Source: Euborellia annulipes
Taxonomy: Eukaryota > Arthropoda > Insecta > Dermaptera > Anisolabididae
Assembly (NCBI GenBank): GCA_023213315.1
Contig: JAKCPI010000831.1
Coordinates: forward strand, 1-64,000
Length of the DNA stretch: 64,000 nucleotides
Direction of reading: 5' to 3'
Shown: piece after piece, positions 1 through 11,499 of the stretch
Position numbering within the stretch: the stretch's first letter is position 1
How the letters are laid out: each line of letters starts with the position of its first letter
Notes under the pieces: model-generated
Databases searched by the model: none
Seen by the model: only the letters and a program-made list of their open reading frames with translations
What the model was told of the DNA's origin: nothing
Made by a program: the position numbers and the translations under genes

Positions 1-657
1 GTTTTATTCCGTTGGAAATAAATTCGAAATTAAATAACTATTAAGACTCTCTTTATTTTCCAATGCTTAAAACACACCCCCCATTTAAATAAATACTTCC
101 AAGTGATATTTATTGTATTTATTTATTTATTAGGGATAAATTCGAAGTGAAATAATTTTTTAAAAAACTCTCTTTATTTACCCACCCCCCGAAGAGAATA
201 TTTACTCATTGCCCTCCCAATCATTGCTATAGACCTAATATAGAAAGCAGATAATTTTTTTATTATTAATAGAAGTATTATTTCTAAGTTAGAATATTCT
301 CATACAGAATTAGAAATTGTAAGAAGAAATTTTTGAATTTTATATTTTTTCATAATCAAGAAAGTTGATTTGTTATTTAAAATAATATGGAAAAACTAAA
401 GAAAAAATTCGAATTTCTCTCAAAAAGGAATCAAAGGGGGGAGAGAGAGACTTCTATAGAAATGATAATCAAGTATCATAAAATGAGGGAGGATTTCTTT
501 TGACCTATAAGAGATTTTAAAAGAGAGCAATGACCTTTCCCAGGAAATGATGAGATAAATTGAAAAAATTTGATGGTCAGGACTTACACTAGGTAGTGCA
601 GAGAGACCCTCGGAGTCGCTTAGATGGGCATGCTCAAGGCACAAGGTCGATGCTTAC

Positions 658-766
658 ATAACAAAGATACGTGTTGAGATTTCGCTTCTTTTTGGTGCTC
701 CCTCTTTTGCATGTTGATTTGTTGTAGCTGACTTTGACTCGTTGCCAAGTAACACATCAAGAGATG
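658..766 (-). CDS. Candidate internal exon (109 nt)
   Basis: The acceptor TTTGTTTCAG and donor GTAAGC fit consensus. Two frames are open throughout: one gives a polar Gln/Lys-rich peptide (QSQLQQINMQKREHQKEAK) and would connect in phase with the exons at 3.9 and 4.7 kb; another gives SLDVLLGNESKSATTNQHAK. I cannot choose between them. Product not recognised. Confidence 0.35.
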
Positions 767-1097
767 CTGAAACAAAAAATATAATTAATTATTATTAAAT
801 ATCTATTTTTTATAGTAGAAAATAAAAGGCCGAGCAGCTATATTTATTTCTTTATTTAAAAACCCACAGCTATTTTTTTGTCTAATTTAAATATCTTATC
901 CAATGTTAATATTTTAGCAACTGCATATGACAATTTAAATTGATATTGAATTTCCTTTCCTGATTAATTGAACAAATATCTATTTCTGAAATATATTTTC
1001 TAGTCAATCGTAAACAGCAAAGCACAAATATTAATAAAATTTTTTCTTTTATTAATTAAATAAATATTATTTTAATCACTTGAAAATCAGGTCAATT

Positions 1098-1245
1098 TTT
1101 TACTTTCTCTTACCTATATATATGTTAATATATAGAGAGAGAAAGTATTGGATTCATGTCAAAAATTCGATGTCGAGATTTTGATGGATATACATGTTTT
1201 AAGGTACCATGAATCCAAAAAAAGTGGTTTCGCGACATATTTTTT
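1098..1245 (+). repeat. FamA head fragment
   Basis: Starts ACTTTCTCTTACC with the ATATAT hairpin and runs to CGACAT. FamA consensus: hairpin head, GATGTCGAGATTTTGATGG, (TCTG)n, AATATCTCAAGAAC, GTACTAGTACTTTACTGATG, the X-box, and a hairpin tail ending GTCACACCAGATTTTT. Confidence 0.7.
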
Positions 1246-1431
1246 ACATTATCTAATATATAAGGGTTAATTAGAAATTTTATTCCATTATAATATTCAA
1301 AAAAAATATTGTGTAACTGGTCGCACAGCACACAGCCTTTGGTCAAAGAAAATTGTGTTCTGTGCTTGTCACACCAGATTTTTGAGTCAAGATATATTTA
1401 GTTTTCGTCAATATATTAGAATTCATATTTA

Positions 1432-2034
1432 GCCCTCGGGGCTTGGCGTAGTGGTTAGCGTGCTGACCTCGTATACCAAACGTCGCGGATTCGGACCCCA
1501 GGCAGTCCGATGATTTTATTTAAGCCATTTGGATACCAGATGGCTTAAATAAGAATGCCTGGACCCCAAATAAATATATATTATATAAATGTGAGTATGG
1601 TTTAAAGTCTTAAATGGCCTAAGTTGCGGAAAAGACTATATGTATGTGTAGCTGCTGCTACGGGGTTTCGTGGTTTGTTTTTGAAATAAGAACAGACGAG
1701 GGTTGCGTTTTATATACAATTTATTGATGTGGATTATTTTACATGTTTAACTGATAGACTGATTGTGATGTGTTGGTGGTTACATGGGAACGGAGACTGA
1801 CTGGTGGTGAAAAAATGTTGGCTTGGGTGCTTGGAGAGGGGATGTAGTTGGGCATGGTAGTATGAAGATAGGAAACTATGTGTGAAAAATAAGGGTTGGA
1901 AAGGGTTGATGAGTGACCAATAGGAAATGGTGAGAGAGAGCGCTGACATTTAAATGTTCTCATGGAGGCGCGAACAGTATGTGTGTGTGAATGTGAGTGT
2001 GAATGAGAAAAAAGTGTGAGTGTTAAAAAAAAAA
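1432..2034 (+). mobile_element. SINE-S copy split by a solo LTR
   Basis: tRNA-like head (A-box-like GGCGTAGTGGTTAGCG, B-box-like GGATTCGGACC), the conserved hairpin, GTGTGAATGTGAG tail and poly-A. Target duplication ATTCATATTTA at 1421-1431 and 2035-2045. It sits in a reversed FamA copy and contains the LTR at 1647-1976. Confidence 0.85.
1647..1976 (+). mobile_element. Solo LTR, 330 bp
   Basis: Begins TGTAGCTGCTGC and ends GCGAACA (TG...CA) with a perfect 5-bp duplication GTATG (1642-1646, 1977-1981). A TATA-like TTTTATATAC lies near 1710. The 5-bp duplication fits Gypsy or BEL/Pao. Reading frames in it are not genes. Confidence 0.75.
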
Positions 2035-2893
2035 ATTCATATTTATATTTAGTTACCATGGCAACCATTTCTCCTATCTTTCATATGAAGTACAAGAGTA
2101 AAGTGTGTTTCAAACAATTTTGAGGGCAAAATGAAAATTTATATACAATTGAAAGAGCATCTTAAAAATATTTGATTTTTGAATTTTAATCTAAATCGTT
2201 AAAGCGAATTTTGGGAAAATCGAAAAAAACTCATCAACTCAAAAAAGTACATCAGTAAAGCACTAGTACTTTTTGGCCGATTTTAATTAAAAGCTTATTT
2301 TCGGGTTCGATGAGCAGATTGAAATAAAATTGTTTTATTTCTAAACCTGGCTGCCGAAAAGTTGCAGCACGAAAAGTGTTTAACAGTGACTCTAACAATG
2401 ACATTGAAATGTTTTTTGGCTCTCCAGAAAAATAAACAAAAATGGAGTTAGGCTCTTTACTAATTAGAACGTCGATATGTAAAAATATCAAAATTTTTGG
2501 AAAAAACTTTTTAGGTAAAGTACTACTTCCAGGTGAAGTATTTACCCCAAAATTTGATAGAAATGTACAATTTTACTGTAAGAAGTATATACTAATAATA
2601 CACCAAATATACCAAGTATAGCCTATATATACCAAATTTCATCCAAATGGCTGCTTGGGTTTTTAAGCAATCGTGTTCACACACACCCACAGATGTAATT
2701 CCAAAAGAATATACAAAGAAGTTTTAAGGAAGTCATTTCCGATTTTTTTATTTAAATAAATTATTCTTTATTAAAAGGACTTTGATTGAAAGCAGTTTAA
2801 AAATTCCAAGAGGTAATAAGCAATTTTTTTTTTTTTTTTTGTTAGCTCGTTTAAATTCTATTATTATTAATTCTCCTCCCCAAATGTTCTCTG

Positions 2894-3158
2894 GCCCCCG
2901 GGTGTGGCGTAGTAGATAGCGAGCCTACCTCCGATACCAAACGTCGCGGGTTCGGACCCAGGCAGTCCGATGATTTTATTTAAGCCATTTGGATACCAGA
3001 TGGCCTAAATAGAAATGCTTGAACCCCCCAAAATATATATTACTTATAACGGTTATCGTCAAAGTCTTAAATGGCCTAAGTTGCCGAAAAGACTGTGTGA
3101 ATGTGTGTGTGAGTGTGAGTGTGAATGAGAAAAAAAGTGTGAATGTTTAAAAAAAAAA
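2894..3158 (+). mobile_element. SINE-S copy, complete
   Basis: Perfect 12-bp duplication AAATGTTCTCTG (2882-2893; repeated at about 3159-3170). B-box-like GGGTTCGGACCC, hairpin and poly-A tail present. Confidence 0.85.
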
Positions 3159-3427
3159 AAATGTTCTCTGACTTTATACGATGTTGCCCTCCCATCAACC
3201 TCTACATCGAGCATCCTATTTATAAGTACAACCCAGGCCAAATTTCCTAATATATTTAATTAGTTAATAATTAAAAAAAAAATTTATATTTTATCACGAA
3301 TTGATTTTAATAAAAGAAAATAATGAAATTTTATTATTATAGTCTTATTCTGACTGTATATAATATTATTTTTATACCGTTCAATGAAATTTTCCTTCTA
3401 TTTTAAAAAATTTAAACCTATAACAAG

Positions 3428-3677
3428 CAAGGGCGGATACAAGGGGAGGGGGCGGTAAAGGGGGTAATTACCCCCTGAGATTTAAAAAAAAATACATTTT
3501 TTTCGAAAAAAAATTTATTTTTAATCTAAAAATTTAAAAATTAGTACTTAAAAATTTGATTTGTATTTATATTTTGGCAAACAAGTAAAGAATGCGCCTT
3601 TAAAATTGTGTGCTGTGCGACCACTCACACTAGATAACCCCCTCCCCCCCCGAGAAACACCTCTGGATCCGCCCTTG
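3428..3677. mobile_element. hAT-like MITE (FamD), 250 bp
   Basis: Ends CAAGGGCGGATAC and GGATCCGCCCTTG, perfect 8-bp duplication ATAACAAG (3420-3427, 3678-3685). The interior near the right end includes GTGTGCTGTGCGACC and CACAC(C)AGAT-like sequence taken from a FamA tail. Confidence 0.85.
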
Positions 3678-3854
3678 ATAACAAGTAAATAGAATCCCGA
3701 TGCAGAGGCTAACTCATCTGAGGTAGGTAAGTAACATCGTGGAAAGTAGCGAAAAACGGAATATAGGTAAGAGAAAGTAAAAATTTGTTTTCAATTTTAA
3801 ATAGCAAATTTTGTCATTCCCATAGAATATATTATTTGAAAAATATAAACTCAC

Positions 3855-3923
3855 CAAATGGCAACTCGAAATAATGTTGAGTTCATCAGGATTAACGACA
3901 AGAAGCCTCTCTGGGAACAAATT
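3855..3923 (-). CDS. Candidate internal exon (69 nt)
   Basis: A long T-rich tract with ATTTTCAG precedes it and GTGAGT follows. The frame open at phase 0 reads NLFPERLLVVNPDELN and continues without a stop. It agrees in phase with the candidates at 4656-4723 and 658-766. No family is recognised. Confidence 0.4.
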
Positions 3924-3959
3924 CTGAAAATAAAAAAAATAAAAAAATTTTTAAAAGTG

Positions 3960-4340
3960 TTATACAGTATTTGAAAATTCGAGATCTATTCATTTAAAAT
4001 AGATATTAATATTCAAAACCTCAATTCGGATTTGACTAAACATACTCACACATTTGTAATTGTTGATGACAAATAATAGTGAAATTAAAAATATGAACAG
4101 ATTTATGCTGAGGAACTTTGACAGATGAAACAATTTTATCTATCTCTCTTCAGAATTAGAATTCAAGGTGCATGTCATTATTCTATCCTAATTAGCCCAC
4201 GGAAAATTATCTTTTTTTTATTAGTTCTTTAATGAATTCTTTAAGAAAATTTTTATCAATAAAATATTCTAAATAATAAATTTCTAGTTTAATTGGAATG
4301 AAAAATTAATTTAGTCCCTTGTGGAGGAAATCAAAGGGAA
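3960..4340 (+). repeat. Direct duplicate of 10120-10470
   Basis: Shared blocks include ATGCTGAGGAACTTTGACAG, AAATAATAAATTTCTAGTTT and CTCAATTCGGATTT in the same order. It lies in an inferred intron. Confidence 0.65.
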
Positions 4341-4655
4341 TGTTTAGTTTTAAGAAAATTTTGAAAATTCTCAAACTTCAAAGGCGATAGGCCACGTTTG
4401 GCAAATGAGTTCAAATTTTGCAGACATTATCTTTTAATGCAATAGAAAAGATCTCCCTTCATATTATAAATGTCTTTTCATTCTTGATCTTATTAATTAT
4501 TAATAACATTTGCAAATAGAATATTTAAAATTTTTACTAGTTTATAATAGAAGCTGACCAAATGGTGATTAGGCCGAGGCCATTTAATAAAAAGAAAAAA
4601 ATAACTCTATTTGCATATTAAATAGTTTTTTTATAAATTATTTTCTTCAACTCAC

Positions 4656-4723
4656 ATGTATGTGTTGTTTATTATTTTCGGATGACCCTCGTCGACTTGG
4701 CCGCTGATTGACATACGGAGATC
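4656..4723 (-). CDS. Candidate internal exon (68 nt)
   Basis: Acceptor CCTTTGTTCCAG and a perfect GTGAGT donor. In the frame compatible with the next exon it reads SPYVNQRPSRRGSSENNKQ, a phosphosite-like basic/serine stretch; another open frame reads DLRMSISGQVDEGHPKIINN. It is GC-richer than its surroundings, as expected for an exon in this genome. Confidence 0.4.
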
Positions 4724-5279
4724 CTGGAACAAAGGAAATTTATTTAATTAGTATATTAATTAAAAGACTTGTAATTTGTATTAATCCATTATAAGCTACA
4801 TATTTGAATAGTGAATAAAGTTTATTTTTTATATGATTGTTTTACTCAGCTCAGTTTGATTATCTGATAGAGTTAAATTCTATCCTATCTTTAAATTGAG
4901 GAATAAAATATACTCTCGGACCCCTATAACCTCAAATTTTATCCCTTTCACGTTTGAAAATTTTTAGGTAAGTAAATAAGTTGTTGATCTATTGAGGAAA
5001 GAAATAAATCAAATTCAAACTTTAGAAAAGAAAGAAAATTATTTCAATTTGCAAAGCAAATTATTTGTGAATATTTAAAAAGGATTTGGTGGTTATGAAT
5101 ATACAGTTCTTGATTTGAATAAGGGCAGGTGTAAATATTAATATTTAATATTATAAAATTCCTTTTGTAGTTTTCTTCAGGAGTTCGGCTATTCATATCA
5201 GAGACAATTTTATTGGTTAACGAGGATGCATCCTTATAATATTTTAATTAGATAGGGAAATGTATAACCCTAACCACCC

Positions 5280-5470
5280 TCTGATTTCATTATTTAAATA
5301 AAAAAAAGGATAAATCTCTAAGTTTATAATATTATAAAAATAAAATTTTAACCCTTTTATGAATTTATGGAAATGAAATATACAAATAATAATTGGAGAG
5401 AGATGAGATAGGTACTTTATAGATGAAGAGGAAGGAGCTCAACCAACTGATTCCTGTATAAACTTAAAAA
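5280..5470 (-). other. Diverged copy of the 6.48-6.74 kb module
   Basis: It shares with 6480-6740 the stretch around AGGTACTTT, the GGAGAGAG run, a TATGNAA(G)TGAAATAT block and the GGATAA block, in the same order and orientation. An acceptor-like TTTATACAG lies at the matching place. It may be a duplicated alternative exon or decayed duplicate. Confidence 0.35.
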
Positions 5471-5480
5471 GCATCCCTTA

Positions 5481-5747
5481 CAAGGGCGGATACAGGGGGG
5501 GGGGTAAAGAGGGTAATTACCCCCCCCCGAGATTCGAAAAAATACCTTTTTTTCGCAAAAAAAATTATTTTTAATGTAAAATTTTTAAAATTAATACTTA
5601 AAAATTTGATGTGTATTTATTTATATTCTGACAAACAAGTACAGAATGCGCTTTTAAATTACCGAAATTAAAAAAAAATAGTGTGCTGTGCGACGAGTCA
5701 CACCAGATTACCCCCCCCCCCGAGAAACACCTCTGGATCCGCCCTTG
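5481..5747. mobile_element. hAT-like MITE (FamD), 267 bp
   Basis: Same ends as 3428-3677; perfect duplication ATCCCTTA (5473-5480, 5748-5755). Carries the FamA-like TGTGCTGTGCGACGAGTCAC. Confidence 0.85.
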
Positions 5748-5934
5748 ATCCCTTATTAATATAACAAAGGGGAGGAATATTTTTTATATTATCTAATATA
5801 CAGTATAAGGGTTAATTAGAAATTTTATACCATGCTAGAATGCTAAAAGATACATATAAAGAGAAGTTATAGGAAGACAATTTTAAATTTTATAGTTAAA
5901 TTTTTTTATAATCCAGAAAAACAAAACATTCAAA

Positions 5935-6440
5935 AAAAAATCTGGTGTGACTGGTCTCACAGCACACAACCTTTAGAGGAGAAAGTTGTGTTTTGTGCTT
6001 GTCACACCAGATTTTTTGTGTCGAGATATATTTAGTTTTGGCCAATATATTAGAATTCAAGATGTAAAATTTATAAACAGAGAAAAATGATTATATTTTG
6101 TTAACAAGGCAACCATTTCTCCGATCTTTCCTATGAAGTACCAGGGGTGGGTAAGGTGTGCTCTAAACAATTTTGATAGCAAAATGAGAATATATATTTA
6201 AAACATCAGTAAAGTACTACTACTTTTTGACCAATTTTGTTTAAAAGCTTATTTTCATGTTCCTCCGGGGGTGTTTAACTAATTCCTTCATGCTTAAAAT
6301 TGAACAGACACACAGACAGGCAGACACACACGCAGACACACCATGTCGCGAAAACGTGTATATCTATCAAAATCTAGACTTCTAATTTTTGACATGAATC
6401 CAATACTTTCTCTCTATATATATTAACATATATATAGAGG
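5935..6440 (-). repeat. FamA copy, reversed
   Basis: Tail to head complete but internally shortened. The block before it (5775-5830) also matches 1250-1310 before the first reversed copy, so the two loci share flanks. Confidence 0.75.
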
Positions 6441-6625
6441 TGAATTTTTTTAAACTTATTTTAAAGAAAAATATTAAAGTGGTACACCCTCTGGTTTCAA
6501 GTATTAACACAAAGGATAATTTTATAAAATGTTCTAATAAAATGTTAATTCTTTATGCAAGTGAAATATGCAAATTATAAATACCTTTTGATAATGGAGA
6601 GAGGTGTGTGATGTTTTATTCTCAC

Positions 6626-6732
6626 TAACAGAATCGCACTGGAGAAGAGGTACTTTGCAGAGAGATGAGTTCAATCGACTGGCCCCTTGACCCCCTTGAC
6701 GCAGATGGATTGCTTTTTTTAAGACCTCTCTT
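6626..6732 (-). CDS. Candidate exon inside a repeated module (107 nt)
   Basis: Strong acceptor (TTTCTTTGTTTCAG). A donor-like GTGAGA follows 107 nt on and a second, GTATTT, about 40 nt later. One frame is open to the first donor and links in phase to the exon at 4.7 kb; another reads KRGLKKSNPSASRGSRGQ and ends at TAG shortly before an AATAAA, so it could instead be an alternative last exon. Related modules lie at 5.28-5.47 and 8.40-8.72 kb. Confidence 0.3.
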
Positions 6733-7202
6733 CTGAAACAAAGAAATATTTATTTATTTTTGATCGTCTTCTATCATCATATTTTAAATATTCAATAAAG
6801 AATATTTTATTAAATAATTGTTTTATTTTCCCGTAATCCTTTCCTTTCTCATGTTTAAATATAATAGTATATTAGTATGTTTATCGAGTAATTAGCTAAG
6901 CTTCAAATGGGGAATTAATACAATTTTAATTAGAATTTTTACCTCAATTCATTCAGATAATGGATTATTAGAAAATAATTTTTTTTTTTTTAATTAAGTA
7001 CTTGCTTTGTTTTTAATTTGAAATGTATAATAATTCTTTTTTGTCCAATTTTCTTAAGGGTTTGTTTCTTTTTGATAATTTGTAAAATAGACTGAACAAT
7101 ATTTTTTTTTAACAAATCTTTCTATTCAAAAAAAAAAAAAAAAATTGAGTGATTTTTATGGAAAATTTTATAGAAAAGAATAGATGAGTCAGGTTGATGA
7201 GT

Positions 7203-7397
7203 CAGGGCCGGATCTAGGGGGGGGGAGGAGGGGCATTGGGTGCGTGTGCCCCGGGCGGCAGATATCAGGGGGAGGCAATTAAAGAAAGATTTACTAAAAA
7301 AAGGTAAAATGATGTGAATTTTGTATAGAAAATTCTAAGGAGGGGGCGGCAAATTAAATTTTGTCCCCTCCTAAAAAATCTCGTAGTTTCGGCCCTG
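7203..7397. mobile_element. hAT-like MITE, 195 bp
   Basis: CAGGGCCGGATCTAGG and TTTCGGCCCTG ends; flanks TGATGAGT and AGATGAGT match at 7 of 8. Confidence 0.65.
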
Positions 7398-7853
7398 AGA
7401 TGAGTAGGCCTATATATTAAAGTAATTTACCTCATCCATCCCTCTCGATATATTTAATTATTAATTGATAAGGGATGAAGAATGGAGTTTTTTTTTTTTT
7501 TTTTTTAGAAAAATAAAGAAATTTTGAAATTGTTTGTCCCCTAAATTAAATGATAAAAATTTTTATATAATTTAATTGGTTCAATGGATATTTTAACCCA
7601 CCACCTCCAGAAAAAAACCACCCCTATTACTACATTACCCTTATTAGATTAGACAAAAAGTAATTATTATCTCTTTCACATTACAAACAAATCAAATACG
7701 TAGCTAGTTAAAAAAAAATAGCGTAAAAACAAATTAGTAAACAATACTTTTTCTTTCTATAGGGTAAGAGAAAGTAAAAATCATCTAATTGCTTAAACTT
7801 ATAATTAGAGGTGGCGAGTGGAGAAACTGTTTAAGAAAAGAATGCATTCAGAC

Positions 7854-8115
7854 CAGTGGCGGATTAATGCAATTTTGTCGGGAGGGGGCGGTTTTTTTTT
7901 TACATTTTTTTTTATTTAAGGACTTTGTGGACATCTATGGCCATTTAGACCCCTTTCCTATTTATTTAAATTGATTGGTAACAAATTCAATTGAAATTAA
8001 AGCCCGGAAATCATAATTTCTTTAGATTACTAGTTTTTATAACATTGTTAATTTCTTCTCGGAGAGGGGGGGGCGATCACCTCCTCGCCCCCCCCCCTCC
8101 TTTAATCCGCCCCTG
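7854..8115. mobile_element. hAT-like MITE, 262 bp
   Basis: CAGTGGCGGATTAATG and TTTAATCCGCCCCTG ends; perfect duplication ATTCAGAC (7846-7853, 8116-8123). Its interior holds a stretch resembling the SINE-U tail. The open frame at 7789-7974 overlaps it and is not a gene. A decayed relative is at about 47445-47690. Confidence 0.85.
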
Positions 8116-8399
8116 ATTCAGACAGTGAAAAAAATTCCACTTATTACACTGACAAGAGATCAAAGTTAAGAATTTCTATTTTCAATTATTTAATAATAAT
8201 TTCTTATTAAATATTATAGGGGAGCTAAATTCTCTGTTAGGCGGGTGGAGGGTGAGTCGAGAGTAATCCATTTGTTTAAATGTAAAGATTTTACAAAAAA
8301 AAAATTTCCTATTTTAAATTTCATTTTTAAAGAAAAATACTATTTTGATTATTAGAAGGGATGATTTACACCCTTTCTCACCCTCCACCCTTGGGTACA

Positions 8400-8720
8400 C
8401 GACTCTATCATGGCGTTGTATTTAAAAATTGGATAATTTTATAAGTATATTTTAAGAAAAAAAATTGAAAATAGAAATTTAATTAATTATGCAAATGAGA
8501 TATGAAAAGATTCATTACCGTAATAATTAAGATGACCAGACGGGGGCTAACGAGTTTGGGGTATGAACGTTTTATTTGCACACACAATATAAAAAAAAAC
8601 ACACAAGGGAGAGATTGAGAGAGGAGCCCAAATGACTGACTCATGACTCGACTCAAATACATTTAAAGCCAGGCAGATAGGCAACAAGCAAAGCAGGCAT
8701 CGATCGATAGACAAATAGCA
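8400..8720 (-). other. Third, more diverged copy of the module
   Basis: The minus strand shows TCAGTC (initiator-like) about 30 nt after TTTAAAT, a CT-rich run, AATAAAAC, then ACG|GTAATG (donor-like) and the GGATAATTTTATAA block shared with the 6.5-kb module. Coding potential is unclear. It could be a non-coding first exon or promoter. Confidence 0.25.
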
Positions 8721-8792
8721 TTGCTCGCAGATACGAAATTATCAAATAAGTTCTCGATTTATAAAAATTCTTTTCACTTGCAAACTAACGGG

Positions 8793-8847
8793 GTTTTATT
8801 CCGTTGGAAATAAATTCGAAATTAAATAACTATTAAGACTCTCTTTA
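8793..8847 (+). repeat. 55-bp direct repeat, identical to 1-55
   Basis: Identical to the first 55 bases of the window (GTTTTATTCCGTTGGAAATA onward); a diverged third copy is at about 131-178. The match may extend left of the window. Confidence 0.7.
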
Positions 8848-9048
8848 CTAAATATTCGAAAATGTATTTAAATTTCCTTTAAAATCATTTATTTTAACTC
8901 TTCGAAGAAGTCCCGCTTGCTCAAATTCGGGTTATTATTTGTCAACAAGATGGCGCACCTGCTCACCCGATCATAACCCTAATTTCTTTTTCGAAAAGTT
9001 AAAATAAATGATTTTAAAGGAAATTTAAATACATTTTCGAATATTTAG
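8848..9048. mobile_element. MITE with perfect 51-bp inverted ends
   Basis: 8848-8898 and 8998-9048 are perfect reverse complements starting CTAAATATTCGAAAATG. Total 201 bp. No clear target duplication, so the class is open. Identity of the arms suggests recent activity or gene conversion. Confidence 0.7.
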
Positions 9049-9544
9049 AAATATCTTTTCCATTTATTATTGCAATACAATTTTATTTTGCATTTGGATT
9101 GTTATTTTATTTGTTTTATCTATTCGTAAGTCAAATTAATCAGATATTTTGAAATAAAAATAAAAATACCAAAGATAGATATAGACAACCTTATACCATC
9201 TGAAAGCTAATTAAATTCTACGTCCTATGGCATAAAAAAAGTAGCATGTTTCACTTGAAATAAGGAAGTTATCCATGATTGAAATTTCTCAAATCGGCAT
9301 AGCCATATCTCCCAAAACAAGAATAATTCCGGGTTACCCATCTGGCCTACATTAGTACACTTTATGGTTAGTAACCTCCCAAAAGAACAGTCCCCTAAGT
9401 TTTATGGTTCGCGAGATATTCAATTTTTTTCAGACAGCAGTTTTTTCACAAAAGCCCGATTTGCGGCTAAACGGTTTGTTTTAAAATACATTGCATGACA
9501 TAAAGTCATACTAAAATTGGCCGTAGAAACCAAATATGCAATAA

Positions 9545-9599
9545 TATACAGGGTGTTCCATTTAAAAAACACAACTTTGATATGGACCACCCTGTATAT
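9545..9599. repeat. Palindrome with ACAGGGTG ends
   Basis: ATATACAGGGTG and CACCCTGTATAT are 32 bp apart. ACAGGGTG-type ends are common on arthropod DNA elements; here only the tips remain. The surrounding 9050-9730 has other non-coding repeat-like sequence. Confidence 0.35.
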
Positions 9600-10119
9600 G
9601 AGGTGCTATTGGAACAAAAATATTTTTAATTTGTAGCTCTAAAGGCCCCACATTATGCACCATCGAGAAAATTTTAAAATGTCGGTTAATAAGCCCACAA
9701 TCTTCCGTCCACGCACTATTGGCCCACCCGGTATATTACATATATACATAGGTAAAGAGAAAGTAAAAATGATTTTATTGCATTTACATTGTATTAAGAA
9801 CAAAAAGCAATCTGTGGGTCCTTAAATCGATTTAAACCTTCAGTTTATCTCTGTATTTATTTTTCAAGAAAACTAAAGTTGTAAAAGCTCGTTTATTTTT
9901 ATTGTTATAAGTAGAGAGCGGAAAAAAAGTCTCTTATTTTAGGAAAAAGTCGCCTTAAAAGTGAAATAGTCGGTAAAAAGTCTGTTTTTGGCAAAAAAAG
10001 TCTCTTAAAAAGTCGCTGTCAAGTTTAATAATTAATAATAAGTAAAAGTAAAAGAAATACAGCCTTGAAACTCTGTACGATTTCTTTTGATAACTCGGAC
10101 ACCTTGTATATAATTTTAA

Positions 10120-10470
10120 TAATTTTCCAGACCTATTCATTTGAATAAGATATTGATATTCATGAATACCTCAATTCGGATTTTACTAAACACTAAACTA
10201 CATACATGTTTGTTAAATATAATTTTAAATAATCAAACTGAAAAATACGATTGACAAATAAATTTGAAATGAAAAAAGAAATTATGCTGAGGAACTTTGA
10301 CAGATGAAACAATTTAATCTATCCCTATTCGTTCTATTAATTAATTATAATTAATTAAGCTCAAATAATAATTATTATTTGAGCTAATTTTAAGCGATAA
10401 AAGATTCTAAATAATAAATTTCTAGTTTTATTATAATTTGAAATTAATTTACTCCCTTGTGGACGGAAAC
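10120..10470 (+). repeat. Direct duplicate of 3960-4340
   Basis: Diverged copy, same order of blocks; no exon recognised beside it. Confidence 0.65.
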
Positions 10471-10545
10471 AAAGGGTAAAAGAGAAAGGAAAAATTAATT
10501 GATTTTTTTAAATATTTATTTTGCAATAAACTATTTTATTATTTA

Positions 10546-10648
10546 ATTTTTACTTTCTCTTACCTATGTATATATGTAATATATATATAGAGAGAAAGTA
10601 TTGGATTCATGTCAAAAATTCGATGTCGAGGTTTTGATGGATCTTCAC
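10546..10648 (+). repeat. FamA left half (partner of 15053-15600)
   Basis: ACTTTCTCTTACC head to GGATCTTCAC, where the 4.4-kb element enters. Confidence 0.75.
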
Positions 10649-11499
10649 TAGGGTGGCCGCAAAAAACAAAATCTTTTAATTTCGTTCGGCCGAACCTCCT
10701 AAAAGTTGTCTTTTGGCTAGAAAATGATAATGCCAAAGTTTTAGCTAAATTGGGTAACGTTAACCCGTGCCTCAACGGGGTTCAAATTTTGAAAAAGTGC
10801 GATTTTATATAAAAATTCGCAGTTTTTACTTCATAAAACGAAAACAAAGTATCGTAAAAAAATAAATCTTGGCTCATTTCATAGCAAATTTAATTCTCTT
10901 GAGGTTTTATTATCACCATTTTTTCATTAAAACTTATAGATTTAATGATATTTACAAATTAGCATTTCGGTTTTGATATCTTTCTGAAAAATAAGTGGAA
11001 AATCACAATAGAGACCATTCGATATAACATTTTGCCGGGAAAATATTCCGAAGGGAATGAAATTTTTACTGGTTATTTGGGGCTACTCTTGAATGCCAAT
11101 CATAAATTTTCGACCTCGAGGACCGTGTGGGGGGAGGGGAGGGGGGACAAAAACCTCAAAAGTTTGAGAAATCTTCAGGTTTTTGCTTATATCTCGTAAA
11201 CTATTCATATTTTGTGAAATATAGCACAATACAAAGTTGTAGAGCATTAAATTTGCTAAAATTTGGTACATCAAAAGAATTCCTAGACTTAATACTAACC
11301 GAAATATGGCCGGTCAAAGATGGACAAATTTTCTCGAAAAGTAAAAAATACCAGAAAAAATGAATGGTCTTGTCGTTATCCACTTTTTACCTAGAAATTA
11401 TTCCGAAATGAATTAAATTTTTAAAAGTTATTTGGCCGTCCGCGCCTCACTGTTTGGAAAAAGCTGTTATAAGGGTATTTTATGGCTGGTGGAATTTGT

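Larger units (their letters stand above)
1313..2300 (-). repeat. FamA copy, reversed, hosting SINE-S
   Basis: Tail hairpin at 1330-1375, X-box palindrome at 2052-2065, GTACTTTTTGGCC region to about 2290. Beyond it, to about 2690, a variant body resembles 51540-51860. Confidence 0.75.

Noticed and set aside
1739..2068. 109-aa minus-strand frame rich in Ser-His
   Set aside because: It is the SINE-S (GTGTGA)n tail and solo LTR translated in reverse.
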